A stretch of DNA of 64,000 nt, taken from the NCBI GenBank assembly GCA_033439295.1, contig JAVTLE010000014.1, positions 1,550,001-1,614,000 on the forward strand, in the 5' to 3' direction. Each line of letters opens with the position of its first letter. The stretch's first letter is position 1. The translations under genes were made by a program, and so were the position numbers. This DNA is from Deuterostichococcus epilithicus. Lineage: Eukaryota > Chlorophyta > Trebouxiophyceae > Prasiolales > Stichococcaceae. Under the pieces are notes generated by a model that searched no databases, was not told where the DNA came from, and was given only the letters and a program-made list of their open reading frames with translations. Shown piece after piece: positions 12,001 through 23,644 of this stretch.

Positions 12001-12569
12001 GCGGCGCTCAGCACGGCCGGCGCGGCAGCGGCGGCCCTCCCACCCGCCGGTCGCGCCAAAGCGGCCTGCGACGCTGCAGCGCCGCCGGCAGTCTCTACAG
12101 CGTTGTCCGTCTGCCGCACGGTCGTGTCTGCGCCGCTGCCCGCGGCGCCGGCGGCGGACGCCGCGCCACTGGATGCCGCAGCTGCGGCCAGCTCCGGCAC
12201 GGAGTGCAGCGGCTGCCACTCCGTGCGCCCTTGCGCCCAGACATAAGTCTCCCGCGGCACGTACCCGCTGGCGTGGTACGCTGCAAACCCACAAATGACT
12301 GTAATTCAAGAATTTACAGCGCTTAGAACAAGCGCTCACAGCGAGGGGAGACGCCATGACCATGCGATGCCCATGATGCTGGCATCGGCCCGCTGACCTG
12401 ACAGCTGCTCCGTCGTGAACGGTCCGACATGCTGGCCCTCCGAGTCCAGGTAGAACCAGCCCGACACGTTCTGATCAGCGGCAGACTGCTGCACAGTAGC
12501 TGATGGGTTTGACGAGGCGCCGCCGTTGGTCTGCAGCCTGTCGAAATCCGCAGGCCCCGCCTCGGCCAT
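9086..12569 (-). CDS. HTATSF1: Tat-SF1/CUS2/ELF9-like splicing factor (GYF-like + two RRMs)
   Basis: Homolog of the U2 snRNP-associated factor Tat-SF1 (yeast CUS2, Arabidopsis ELF9); nuclear, pre-mRNA splicing. From ATG at 12569 the protein opens with a GYF_2-type module (SGWFYLDSEGQHVGPFTTEQL, then YVWAQGRTEWQPLHSVPEL), then an Ala-rich linker. An acidic stretch (LALQDEDEEGEP) and a Lys/Glu-rich helix follow at 11240-11400. RRM1 is split over 10870-11025 (NSSVYVSGLPLDATDAEMVK) and about 10490-10620 (GDGLVTYLKAPSVDLAIQIL). A basic nuclear-localisation-like segment (AKKRAPKKRKKKLLENQ) lies near 10270-10320. RRM2 (9850-9990, 9480-9570, 9260-9305) has KVKVYNTNPEGVVTVKFKNE and the loop NGRFFGGR, the R-x-F of a U2AF-homology motif. 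The C-terminal tail is Glu/Ala-rich and stops at TAG 9086-9088. Confidence 0.9.
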
Positions 12570-13094
12570 GGTGATGCTACTCCCGCGCTGTCAAGGAAGA
12601 CTTGTATCCGAGCAGAATGCACAGAGGAAGATTTCTTTCGAACCCTGTGCACCGACGGCCGAGGTACTTTGTGAATTGCACGATGTGCTTTGCCTTCGAC
12701 AAAGCCGTGGCCAAGGCAGCGATGCTTTCACCAGCAACCTGAGGCTTGAAAGGAGATTTGCGAGTGTGCACGCCTACGTTGTGCGGCAATTTTCTTGCTG
12801 TGCGCAAAAGCGAACCGCCCCCTGTTTCGTGACCGTCCCCTGACATGTTTTCAAGTGAAGTGCAGCAGGCTTCAGAACGTGCGAACTTGGTCAGGACAGG
12901 GTTCAAAGAGTCCTGGTCGGCCAGACAGTCGCCTCAGACCTGCCGGCACAGCCCCCACTGTGTTGCCCATCTCAGATCCCTTGGTCATCAACGTGAATGC
13001 AGAAAGCTGGAGCTGCTGACGGCTCTGTAAGTCGTAGCTCTCTGATGTGGTTCAGGATCTCAGAGACAACATCTGGCAGCCGGTAGAGTGGAAG
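12570..13094. promoter_or_regulatory. Shared upstream region of two divergent genes
   Basis: About 525 bases separate the start codons of the splicing factor (-) and TWD40-2 (+). No coding signal is seen on either strand, so both promoters and 5' UTRs should lie here. I could not pick out a TATA box or specific factor site. Confidence 0.5.
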
Positions 13095-16000
13095 ATGGGT
13101 GACACAAGCAGTCTGAGCTGGAAGTATTTCAGGCCAGCAGGCTTCAAGGTGAGGCTTTCGAAGGCCTCTTGCCCATCCGACAGCATGTATCTGCTACTCA
13201 GCGTGAACGAGTCCCTTGGCATTGCCCGCAGGTGAAATGCATCGAGTTCCACCCTATGCAGCCGTGGCTCGCCATTGCCGACAAGGGCGGCAATGTCAGC
13301 GTGTGGGACCTCCAGACGGAGCAGCTGGTGTATGAGACTACGCTGGGCACGCCCGACGATGTGGCGATTCAGGACGCGCTGCTGCAGCGCGCCGCAGAGA
13401 AGGAGGCCGATTATTTTGGGCCGCACCTCAGCCAGGTGCTGCGCGGTATCGCGAGTCAGATACGAAGTGAACGATCCGAATAATCCTGAACCGCCGTGCG
13501 ATGTGACCTCAGCGGCGTAAGGGCGATGATTGGTCAGTTGCTGATCCGGCTGTGGGTACGGCGCAGACGATGAACGCGCCAAAGGTCAGCCTGAGCGGCT
13601 CGGTCAAGGACATGAAGTTCTGCGACGATGAGACTGCGTTCTGGCAGATGGCGTCGCAGCACTCGCAGCTGCATCAGGCATACAGCGGCAGCTGCCACCC
13701 CCACCTAGGTGCGCCTCAAAAGCCCGCTGCCAGCGTCGATGTGACCACGCCAATCATCACCACCAGTGTCACACCCGAGCGGGCTCGATTCCCGGGTGCA
13801 GCGCTGAGTTCGCACAGACATCAGAGCAAGAGGTCCTCGCAGACCCGGCCAGGGAGGTGCAGCCTCGGCACCCACTGCACCAGGCGGCCACAACCCCATG
13901 TGCCCCTGCTTCGTGTGACAGGCAAGGTGGGCGGCCTCCGGGGGCACCGCTGGCTGCTCATGGCGGTGGAGTCGAAGGTGGTCATCCACGACATGGTGTC
14001 GGGCGGCGCCCGGGAGGCGGTGCGCACGCTGTGGGACGGCAAGGCGCCCACCGCGCTGGGGTTCCTGTACGCCAACGCCGCGCGGCTGCTGGGCTTCCTC
14101 GGCGGCGAAAACGCCAACGAGGTCATCCTGGGGCCGGTGCTGGCGGTCGGCAACTCCGCGGGCTCGGTCGCGCTCATCAACCTGACCACCCTGCAGGTGG
14201 AGCCTTGCCCTGGGGGAGTTCTTGTCATGAATATCTTGGCCGGAGGCTGTGGTCGCCAGGCCGCATCCAGTCCCGGCCCTGGTGACACCTGCCACGACCT
14301 GATCACAACCTCGAGTCGAGGTTTCGAAAGCTGTAAGCCGCCTGCTGGCAGACGCTGCATGAGAACGATGCCCGAGGTAACTGCCACTGCAGAGGGCTGT
14401 CCAGCCTCCGTCACCCCAGCGCACGCCCGCCGACTAGGGGAGAACCTTGTGTCAGAGTGACACCAACAAAACTGTCATCAAACAATCCTTTCGCCCGCAG
14501 GTGTACGCCAAGCTGACGGGCGCGCACAAGGCGGCCGTCACGGGCATGCTGCCGCTGGGCGGCACGGAGCCGGGCGGCCCCGACAGGCTGGTGACCGCGG
14601 CCGCCGACGGCACCGTGGCGGTGTGGCAGCCCTCGCTGGCGACGTCCGGTGGCGGCGGCGTGCACGCCCCCGTGGCCACCTGGAAGGCGCACGAGGGCCC
14701 CGTGTCCAGCCTGACCTTCTACCGGCACCTGACGGACAGCCCCGAGCAGCCCGCCCTGCGCCTCGCCACCGCAGGTGCAGCCTGTGAGATGTTTCAATCG
14801 CGGTGCTTGGCTGGCAGACAGCAACTGGCTGTCGTTGGGCGATGGAACAGTGGCACCGCGCCCCAGATTGCTGGAGTCCAAACGCTTGCAGGCTTCCCGC
14901 AAGGCGCACGAAATGCATCGTCTCAATTTCGTGTATGGAGCGACCTGTGCACCTGTCTTGCGCAGGAGAGGACAAGAAGGTGTGCTTCTGGGACACCGAC
15001 AAGTGGAAGCAGGCGGGGACATCCAAGCCGCTGCCCAAGGGCTCGGTGGCGAAGGTCCTGTTCAGCGGCCATGGCGCGGCTGCCTTTGGCGACGAGCCCT
15101 GCCTCCTGCTCGCCTCCCAGGTGCGACTGTGGCCGCAGTTACGAGCTGAGTAACGCAGCTGGTTTGCAACGAAACTTGCTGCTTGCCTTTGACCGTGTCA
15201 GGTTGTAAGGGACGGTCCGGAGCGGCGGTGCAGAGTCATTGAGGGACGAGGCCAGCCTTTGGTTGCAGGAGCGGCCGGCGCTGTGGGGGCTGCACCCCGG
15301 CAGCGGGTCGGTGTACCTGCTGATGGCGATGGAGCACCTCATCCCCCCCGGTGCCAAGAAGGTGCCCAAGGTGTACACCGCCGCCTGCCACCCGCTGCTG
15401 CCGCACCTTGTTGCGGTGGCCGCCAATTCCGGTGCGCAGCAGTCCAATTCTGTTCGGTGGAGTATGCCAAGTCCGGTGCATACCGCCGCTCCATTTGAAT
15501 TGACCACGCACAAACGAGATGCCTTCGAAGGGATCTGCTGCAGGCATGGGAAGGATCGCCTAGCAAGAGATGCTCTCAGACGCCTGCCTGGTGGCGCTCA
15601 AGATTGCCGCACAGTCTCACTCCACCATGTTGTGAGTTGAGGAGCGGCTCTGAAGCGCTCCATCGAGTCTATCGCTACATGAAGCCAACTGTCGCGTGTG
15701 AACCAAATGCCCTAGTGGCCGGACGACATGCATGCAGAAAGTGCCTCCTCATCTTGTCGCGCAGGCGTGGCCTTTTTGTCCTTTGACGTGTACGACACGC
15801 CGCCGGTGCATGCGCTGCCGCTCGCGCGCGCCGCCGGCGGCGCCGCCTTCGACGAGGAGGGCAACCCCACCTCCGGCGCCGGCACCTTGGACGAGCTGGA
15901 GGCGGTGCTGGCGCCAGAGGCCGCGGCGGCGGCCGCCGAGGCGTCCGCCAATGGCGTGCCCGGCGAGGCGCCAGCAAAGGGCGTCACGCTGCTGGGCGGC

Positions 16001-19000
16001 CTCGTGGACTCCAAGTCCAAGGTGGCCTTGGTTTTCTTAGTAAACGATGCACTTGCATGCAGCTCAGCCACACTGTCGACACCGATACGGTGTGCCTGGC
16101 GGACGCGAAGTGCCTCGCTGAGGTTTGTCCTGAACAATATTGAGTGCTATCTTCCAATGTTCTGGCTCGTTGGCATAGGATTTGCTGAACAACAAGGCTG
16201 CTGTGACAGGGTCAAGCCTTCCTGATCGTGGTGGGCAAGGCGCTGTGGGCGGTCTTCTACCGCACCTCCTCTCGCCCCGGCTGGGGCGGTGACGGCGGCC
16301 CGCGGCAGCTGACAGCGGAGCTGGCTTCGCGGGAGATCATCGCGCGCCTGCCGCACGCTGGTGAGCTCGCACTCTGCTTGTATTAGCAAAGGCGAGAACC
16401 TGCAGACTGGCTACCTCACTGTGCTTTGCGCAAGGACGTCTCTTGCAGAGTCGGTTCTGACACCACACTCAGTACTTCAGGTGCCAAGCCAAGGCGCAGG
16501 CCCAAACCCATGTAAATCAATGCATGCTGCTGCTGACGATCTGCCGCAACCGGTTTGCAGGCAAGCCGCACATAGGGTGCAGCGCCAGCGGGCACTGTGT
16601 CTCGGTGGTGTGGCCCCACGCTCGGGAATATCTCATCTTCATCGCGGGCGAGGCGGGCACCTGGGACAAGCTCACAGAGGGCGTTGGAACTCACCTGGTG
16701 ATCAATACAGCCTTCCAGATTGATCACAGTGGCGGCAGCGGATATCAACTGTTGCAGTCGTCCACTTGCCGCCTGTGCCCTTGCCCAACTGTTCGCATGC
16801 CGATTCCCATTTCCTGCCGTGTGTGCTGCGATGCAGCAAAGCCCCGCCTGCTGGCGGCTGAAGGACCTGCCGAAGGCTGCACTTTCTGGCGGCACCTGCA
16901 GTCACTCGAAGACCAGGACCCAGTTCTCCTGATTCGTCCCTGATCCATCCTCGCAGGTGTGGGCGGCCAACTCCTCCACCTTTGCGGTGCTGCACGCGCC
17001 CGCGGCGGCCGTCCCGGACTTCGGCAAGGGCAGCCGCAAAAAGAGCAAGGCGAGGGAGGAGGAGCTGGCGCGCGCCGCCGCGGTTGCGGAGGCCCAGACC
17101 CGCGCGGCCGCCGCCGCTTGCGTCCAGGTGCGTGCCGCCCTCCTGCCGCATGAGATGCTTGGGACCGACGGGGCGGGCAGCGTTTCAGCCGCTGTCGGTT
17201 GGTCCGGCAGTGCAGGAGCGGCGGGCTCGCGAGCAAGGCAGGGAGTCGGCCATTTCACCAAGGCCATGGGCGGCAGCGGGGAGCTGTAACACAGTCACAG
17301 GAGCTGCAGGGAGCGCGGTGCGGCGGCAGCATAGGGGCGAGGCAGCTGCCGCGACCCCGGCGCATGTGCAGCGCTGAGCGCGGGTCAACTCTGTACTTGG
17401 CAGGTGTTCGAGGTGGACGAGAAGGCGAGGGCGTTGCAGCAGGTCAGCGAGCGCATCGACACGCGGGGCGGCTTCCCGGCGCGCCTGCATGGCGGCGCCC
17501 TCCTCGGCATCACCTTCACCTCCACCATCGCCTCTGGTCCGCCTGAAGTCCATTCACAGCATTGCAGCATCGCCGCGCTGAGCGGCATGCAGCGGCACCG
17601 AGCAGCACGCTGGTGTTGGTCCCCCTGACGACGAGCTCGGGCGCCGCAGACGCAGGACCCAGGCTGCATGCTGTGTGCTTGCCCAGAAGCGTGAGCCCAG
17701 GGTTTACGATGCCCAGGATCGAGGACGGGGCAGGCGCTGCAGTTCTTCTCATGGAAGGGCGGCCAGCAGCCGGTGGGGCCACCGCTGGTGGAGCCACGGT
17801 GGCTGGCCTGGGACCCTGACGTCACGCTCTGCGCGCTGGCCTACGAGGTGCGCGTCGCCTCCGGCACCAGGGCGTCATGTGTGCCTCCATCAGGAGGTCT
17901 GCAACAGAGATGATGGAGTTATCAGGCCGGTCCTCATGTAGTATGGTCTGCCAGGATGGAGCAGCAACGGAGGGCTCGATCGGGCAAGTGCCCAGGTGGC
18001 AGTGGACAGGCACAACGGTCGTTCCTGCGGCATGCTTCGTGCACCGGAACTGCCCCAGAGAGTCGCCTTCGTGCACCTCGTGACATGCATGGGATGTTGT
18101 TCGGTCGTTATTGACTGCTGGGCTGCACCAAGTACACCAGGCAGACCAGGTGCTGCACACTGACGGCAGGACGCGGTGACGCTCGCGGCGGTGCGGCCGG
18201 AGTTTCGCGCATTCGCCAGCCTGCCGCTGCGCAACGCCGTCAGCGGCGTGTGGCGGCGGCACCAGCTGTTCGTGCTGACGCCAGACGCGCTGGTGCTGGC
18301 GTTTGCTGCGGCGGGCGGCGGCGGCGGCCGCATGGTTGGCCTCGGCGGCACCGGTCAACCGTTCCTGGAGGTGCGGCTCATGTGTTTGTCAATCATGACT
18401 TTCTGGCTCACCTGCGCTGCCGCCTCCGCTGCAGTGTCTGGACATAGGCCTTCCTGCAGAGCCCGAAGCAACGCGGGAACGCATTGCTAGTGAGGTGCAT
18501 CAACCTGTGACAATGCGCATGGTGTGACCTGCGAGCGCGTCCCTCCCAGCAAGCTCGAGTGTCGACCTGTTGACCATGCGTGTGTCCAACGTCCCAGGTG
18601 GTTCCGCTGGCGAGCCTGCAAGGGGCAGTGGCAGAGGCAGGCGACGCCGGCGCCGCGCTGCCGACCGAAGGCATGCGGCCTGGCGGCCCTGCTGTGGTGC
18701 TGGGCCCCCGCAATGGCAACCTCTGGCTGGCGGTACGTCGTCCCAGGGCTCGGTCTGACGCCCTGGCGCTGATGCACCAACCCTCAAGCTTGTCCCTGGA
18801 CCGTTCCTCATCATGAGTGTGGGCCTGCCTGTCAGCCCTGCATGGCCGAGGGTGACATCCAGACCATGTGCACCGACTGCATTTCCCGTGCTCTCCCCTC
18901 GAGCATGCATCTCATGTGTTTCCTGAAGTGCCGGGCGGTTCTGCTGCAGGACGCCCTGGGGCAGCCGTTCCTGGTGCCGCTGACGCAGCCTGGGCTGCGC

Positions 19001-21433
19001 GCCCGCACCAAGGCCGCCCGCAACGACCTCGCCACCGCGCGCGCCGCCGCAGAAAAGGGTGCGTGCCTGATCCTCCCCTCCGGATGCTGTTTGGTGCTCT
19101 GTTGTACGACCGTTGATGCGTGACCGCAGCACATGGCCAGCCCCAGTCACGCTGACTCTGCTGGCCGGCTGCTCTGCCTGAAGCGACCATCACGAAAGAG
19201 TTTGCAACAGATTTTCTTCGTCCGACATAAGGGCACCTCAGCACGGCTCATCACCCCTGATGAACCATAGCTTGATGCTGACCGCAGGCCTGCTGCGGGA
19301 GCACCACGACGAGGTGGGGCGCTTCCTGGCGGCGCTGCAGCCGGAGGGCGCGTCGCAGGCGGCACTGCTGCCGGGGCTGTCGCTGCACGCGGAGCTGTCG
19401 CTGGCCATCCAGCGCGGCCAGTTCAAGCAGTGCGCCCCCCTCCCCAAGCTCCGCACATACGCCCTGGCGGCCGCCGTGCAGTGGCAGGCTAGCATGAAGA
19501 GAGGCACAGGAGAACGATCCTCCCCAGGGACCACCTCCTCACGAGGTATCTCCCAAAGGAGCTTCACCCGTCCCCCAAACGAAGCCTGCCTCGTCGAAAG
19601 CAGCTGCAAGGTACATCCGCATCCGCATCCGCAAGAAGCATTTCCCCATATGCGGCTCACATGCGCAGGGCGCTGCGGTGTCTGGAGGCGCTGGCTGCGG
19701 GGCACACAGAGCGCGCCGCGCTCTCCAGCCTGCCTGATCTGCCGCAGTCGCCGGCGCCGCAGCAGCCGGCAGACGCCGCAATCGCGGACCTGTACGGGCC
19801 GCCTGGCCTGCCGGCGGCGGGGCTGCCGGGGCAGCTGCCGGCAGCCGGCCTGCCGGCGCGGCCGCCCAACTTTGCGCGCATGCAGCAAGCGGGTGCGGCG
19901 AGACCTTGGTCCTTGTTCAATAGACTGCGGGGACAGCCTTGCACCTGTTGGTGTTTCTGAGGACAGCCACATGCTGCACCATGGATGGTGTCCTCCTTAT
20001 AGAGGACGTGGTCTGCTTTTCGTTCCACACATTACACCCCACAACCAAGCGCCGCCAGCGTGACAGCAGGTGTCTGCCCCACCACCGCAGGCGACCAGTC
20101 CGACAGCGACGACAGCGAGATGTCGGCAGAGTCGGCGGGCGGCACCATCGACTGGGACATCCCCATGAAGCTGCCGCGCTCGGTGCTGCTGGCGGCGCGG
20201 CAGGCGCGCGCCGCGCAGGACGCTGCCACGTACTCGGTGCGCTGTCGCTCACGGTTGTTTTGCGCGGCTTGAAGAGCTGTGTCCCCAAGAACACTCTCTG
20301 TTGCTCTCTGGAGAGTTGGACCAGCGGTTGCGGTGGTGGTGAAAGGCTCAGCTGCAGGTTCGCTTGTGACGCCTGTTGCAACTGGCGTCGCAGACGTTTG
20401 GCACTGCAGCGGCGGCGGTCGCGGCCGCTGCGGACCAGGCTCTGCTGCTGGCGGCGGCGGCCAATGATGCAGGCGCTACCGGTGAGGGTCATTCGACAAT
20501 GGGAGCACTCTGACTGCCCGTCTCCTCTGGTAGTTGAGCACATTGTCGCTGTTCCTGCAGCCTGGGAATCATGCAACCTATGCACAGGTTTGAGGACTTT
20601 GCGACCTTGCAGAGGTGGCGCGGGGGGCGCTGCGCATCGTGGCGGCTGGCGGCGCGGGGCTCGCCACCGAGCAGGTGACAACCCTGCTGCTCGCCACACC
20701 CTGCATGGTCACCCTGTTGCCCAGCTGTGCTCCGGGCTCGACCAATGTGGTCGACCAATGTGGCAGGAGATTGACAAGCTGCCACTCTGCCAGCGTTCAT
20801 GCTGCAGAACGCTGGCTCGACAAGCGGCTGGCAAACATGAAGAATTGTCGAGATTCCTGGTGTGGCTGCGGCATCAGGTAGTGCGGGTGCTGCTGGAGAT
20901 GGCGCGGGCGGGCATGGCGCGGGAAGCGGACTCGCTGGCGGCAGTGCTGTCGGCGCCCGGCGTGCGCAAGGCGCCGCAGGTGGTGGCCCTTGCCGCCGCC
21001 ATCGCGCAGGACCCTGCGACGGTGCAGCAGACGCTGCAGTCCTCGGGTGCGCGCTCGCGGTGGCTGTGTGCTGCAAAACCGTTCAAGCCTGGAGGCCGCC
21101 AGGGCGGACGTGCACACCAGCGCACCAACCCATCCGATGCTGCCTGCCTGCCTGCCTGTTGAGTAAAAGTTCGTGCACACACAACCATGAGCACAGGTCA
21201 TTATGTCACTTAGATTCAGAAGATCCGCCGCGCCTCCGCTGCCGGTCGGGGCACGCTGTACATGTTTTCAGAGGCTCCGGCGCTGTGCAGGTTTGGTTGC
21301 GCTGGCGGCACTGTTCACGCACGCATGGCGTGCCGGCAACGCACTCAACGCGCTGCAGGAGTGGACGCAGCAGCTGCAGAACTCCTCTGCGGACCCAGAC
21401 AAGATCACCATTCTTGCGCCGAGAACAATCTGA
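13095..21433 (+). CDS. TWD40-2: TPLATE complex subunit TWD40-2-like WD40 protein
   Basis: Subunit of the plant TPLATE (TSET) endocytic adaptor complex at the plasma membrane. First exon 13095-13148 encodes MGDTSSLSWKYFRPAGFK, joined in frame to the exon at 13232 (VKCIEFHPMQPWLAIADKGG), the first WD40 blade. Further blades: 13930-14200, 14500-14770 (TGAHKAAVTGMLPLGG), 14965-15120 (EDKKVCFWDTDKWKQ), 15270-15440 (VYTAACHPLLPHLVAVAANS). The second propeller includes SASGHCVSVVWPHAREYLIF (about 16582-16641) and RLHGGALLGITF (about 17485-17520). A helical alpha-solenoid follows: LLREHHDEVGRFLAALQ (19290), LSLHAELSLAIQRGQFKQCA (19380), HQVVRVLLEMARAG (20870), ending LNALQEWTQQLQNSS and TGA at 21431. 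Block order matches Arabidopsis TWD40-2 along most of its length. More than 18 exons; the exact start is moderately certain. Confidence 0.88.
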
Positions 21434-22192
21434 ATGCGGGCGCCGAAGGAGAAGGAACAGGACGCGGCTTGGTCTTGCAGTCGATGGAACTGCGAGCATG
21501 AATCCGGCAGTTCTAAACCAGTCTTGAATTGGCACATTCAACGGCTTGTGAAGGCCGGTGTGTCGACGACAGCCCTGTGGGTGGCATCTCTCGACCTCCG
21601 ACATCTGCCCAGATCCGGGGCTCCAATCTTGGCTGCCTCACTGCGCCGGCTTTGCAGCGTTTCAGGCTTTCAGCTCTGGTTGGATCGGCAGCACTTTCTT
21701 CATGTTCGCCATGCTGCCAGGCGGTCGCTGCAGCGCGTTCTCGAGTGTGCATTGTCCTACCATGTACCAGCTGAGCCCGCATCTGCTCGCCCACAGCTCG
21801 CATGCAACACTGCGCTGGCCGCCTGCATCCATTGCTGCGTCTCGCCTGAGTCCTTCGAACGCAGCATGCCATCGCACAGCAGGCCACAGATCACCTTGCG
21901 TGTCGAGGGTCGACACCGTTCAGTGCAGAAGCACGGACGGCAGCCTCAGTTCATGCAGCCAGCCAGACGATTCAGCACGGGGGCAGCAGCAGCCCGCATC
22001 CTCAGGCGACAGCCCAGCACGCCTTGGTGCACTGTCTGCCAGAGCGTCGATATTTCTGCAGCGCCTGCGGCAGTTCAGGTGGACTTTGGAATGGCTGAAG
22101 CACAATCGCTGTGGGATGGCCAAGCCAGTGATCGCCCAGAATGAATTGCAAAAGCTGCGGAGCCTCATCAAAGCAGCGTGTTTCGCAGGGCC
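21434..22192. other. TWD40-2 3' region and DUF212-gene upstream region
   Basis: Two overlapping plus-strand frames of over 200 codons run through here, one starting directly after the TWD40-2 stop. Both are Cys/His/Arg/Ser-rich with no family pattern, so I read them as chance open frames in GC-rich untranslated DNA. No TGTAA was seen. Confidence 0.4.
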
Positions 22193-23266
22193 ATGATGCG
22201 AAAGCGGCAACCGGCATTGTGCATGGGCGCCGCAGCGGCAATGCCTCTGGCGTCAGGCAGTCTGCTACAGCAACTCACGGGGAATTACGTCTTAGTGGTC
22301 GGCTTCTGGGCGTGGGCTGCCGCGCAATTCTGCAAGGTGCCTCCCATGCACATTTAAACTCGCTGCCAGGAAGGAGCTTGCTGCTGTCAGCAAGCAGTAT
22401 ATGGTGGCGCCTGCATACAACTCGATCAAATCAATGGCTGCAGATATTTACGAAGAGGGTGAAGGAGGGCGTGTGGGATGTGACGGCAGTCGTGGACTCT
22501 GGCGGCATGCCGTCATCGCACTCGTCGCTGTGCTGCGTGCGTCCTCCATCCTCACAGTTCGCATGCATTGCAGAGTTGCAAACTGACGGTGGAGACGCAC
22601 AGCAGAGCTCTGGTCTAAGGTCTGCAAACAGCCCTGCAGCTGATGCCAGTCGCACACTCCTGTTGTACATCCGCAAGGCAGCCAGTGCCCCAATCTGCAC
22701 AGGCTGTGACGACGGCGGTGGCGCACAGGCTGGGGCTGGGCAGCCCCATCTTCGCGGTGTCCCTCGCATTCAGCCTGGTCGTCATGTACGACGCCGCCAA
22801 CGTGCGGTGGCACGCAGGTGTGCCCTGCTGCGTCCTTTCACACCTTCGGTCGCACCGCACCAGCCACCGCCTGTTGCCCTCGCCGGAAGGTGGCAAGGCC
22901 GGTAGAGCCGGCAGAGAGGACTTGACGCTGCGGACGCCATAATGCGCAGGCAAGCAGGCGGAGGTGCTGAACATCGTGATGGCGGACCTTCTGGAGGGCC
23001 ACCCCATCAGCGAGAAGAAGATGAAGGAGGTCCTCGGCCACACCCCGCTCCAGGTGCGGCTGGAGGGTTGCAACGTTGCGCACACTACCGTGCCTTGAAC
23101 ACGGACTCTGTGCTCGTGCTCCGTCATATCTGCGCTGCCGAGCTGCGCACGCCATAAACGACGGCTCATGACGCTATGTGTCATCCTGTAGGTTGCCTGC
23201 GGCGCAATTTTGGGGGTGCTAGTCGGCATATTCTACCCCACACCATTGTCGGCCTTCCCCAGTTGA
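22193..23266 (+). CDS. DUF212 acid phosphatase/vanadium haloperoxidase-related membrane protein
   Basis: Belongs to the divergent PAP family DUF212, found in bacteria and plant plastids; the activity of plant members is not well defined. Five exons 22193-22336, 22444-22536, 22703-22817, 22950-23053 and 23192-23266 sum to 531 bases, 176 residues plus stop. Exon 1 gives a hydrophobic segment NYVLVVGFWAWAAAQFCK. Exon 2 carries the family signature VVDSGGMPSSHSSLCC, the phosphatase-like motif. Exon 3 gives a second membrane stretch and FSLVVMYDAANVRWHAG; exon 4 KQAEVLNIVMADL and EVLGHTPLQ; exon 5 the last membrane helix VACGAILGVLVGIFYP. Size and order match the family (about 150-180 residues). 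The short N-terminus with Met, Arg and Ala may be an organelle signal. Confidence 0.88.
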
Positions 23267-23644
23267 CGTGCTGGCGTCAGATTTCGTTGGGCCTCACTCT
23301 TCAGAAGGAAACGCGTGCGGATGCCTTTGTGGAGAGCGGGGATTGCATCGTGTGCTGGGTCCCCGGCAAATCATTAAAACTACGAGTTTCTTTCAGCTGT
23401 GCCACTGCTCCACGGAAGCATGTCGACCCTTGTTCTGATCTGATCGGCAGTGAAATTTGTGCAACTCATGGCCTAGAGCAGATGCTGCTGCTGAGAACAA
23501 CTCTTGATGGGCCCTTCGCAGCCTCTACCCCAGCACCGGTCACCAGGATGTTTTCAGGCCCTGCAGCACGAAAGGGAGCATCAGGGTTGACGCCATGCGT
23601 TGGTTCAAGCAATGTGCAGTTGGAGGACATCAGGTCGAACAACA
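23267..23644. other. Convergent 3' spacer
   Basis: Lies between the stop codons of the DUF212 gene (+) and the unassigned gene (-). Plus-strand reading frame 23176-23700 is the last DUF212 exon shifted to another frame and shows no coding pattern of its own. Confidence 0.45.

Noticed and set aside
13705-14424. Minus-strand open frame of 239 codons
   Set aside because: Antisense to a WD40 blade of TWD40-2 and its flanking introns; no independent family signal.
21434-22196. Two overlapping plus-strand open frames of 236 and 212 codons after the TWD40-2 stop
   Set aside because: Cys/His/Arg/Ser-rich composition, no family pattern, and in different frames over the same DNA; expected by chance in GC-rich sequence.
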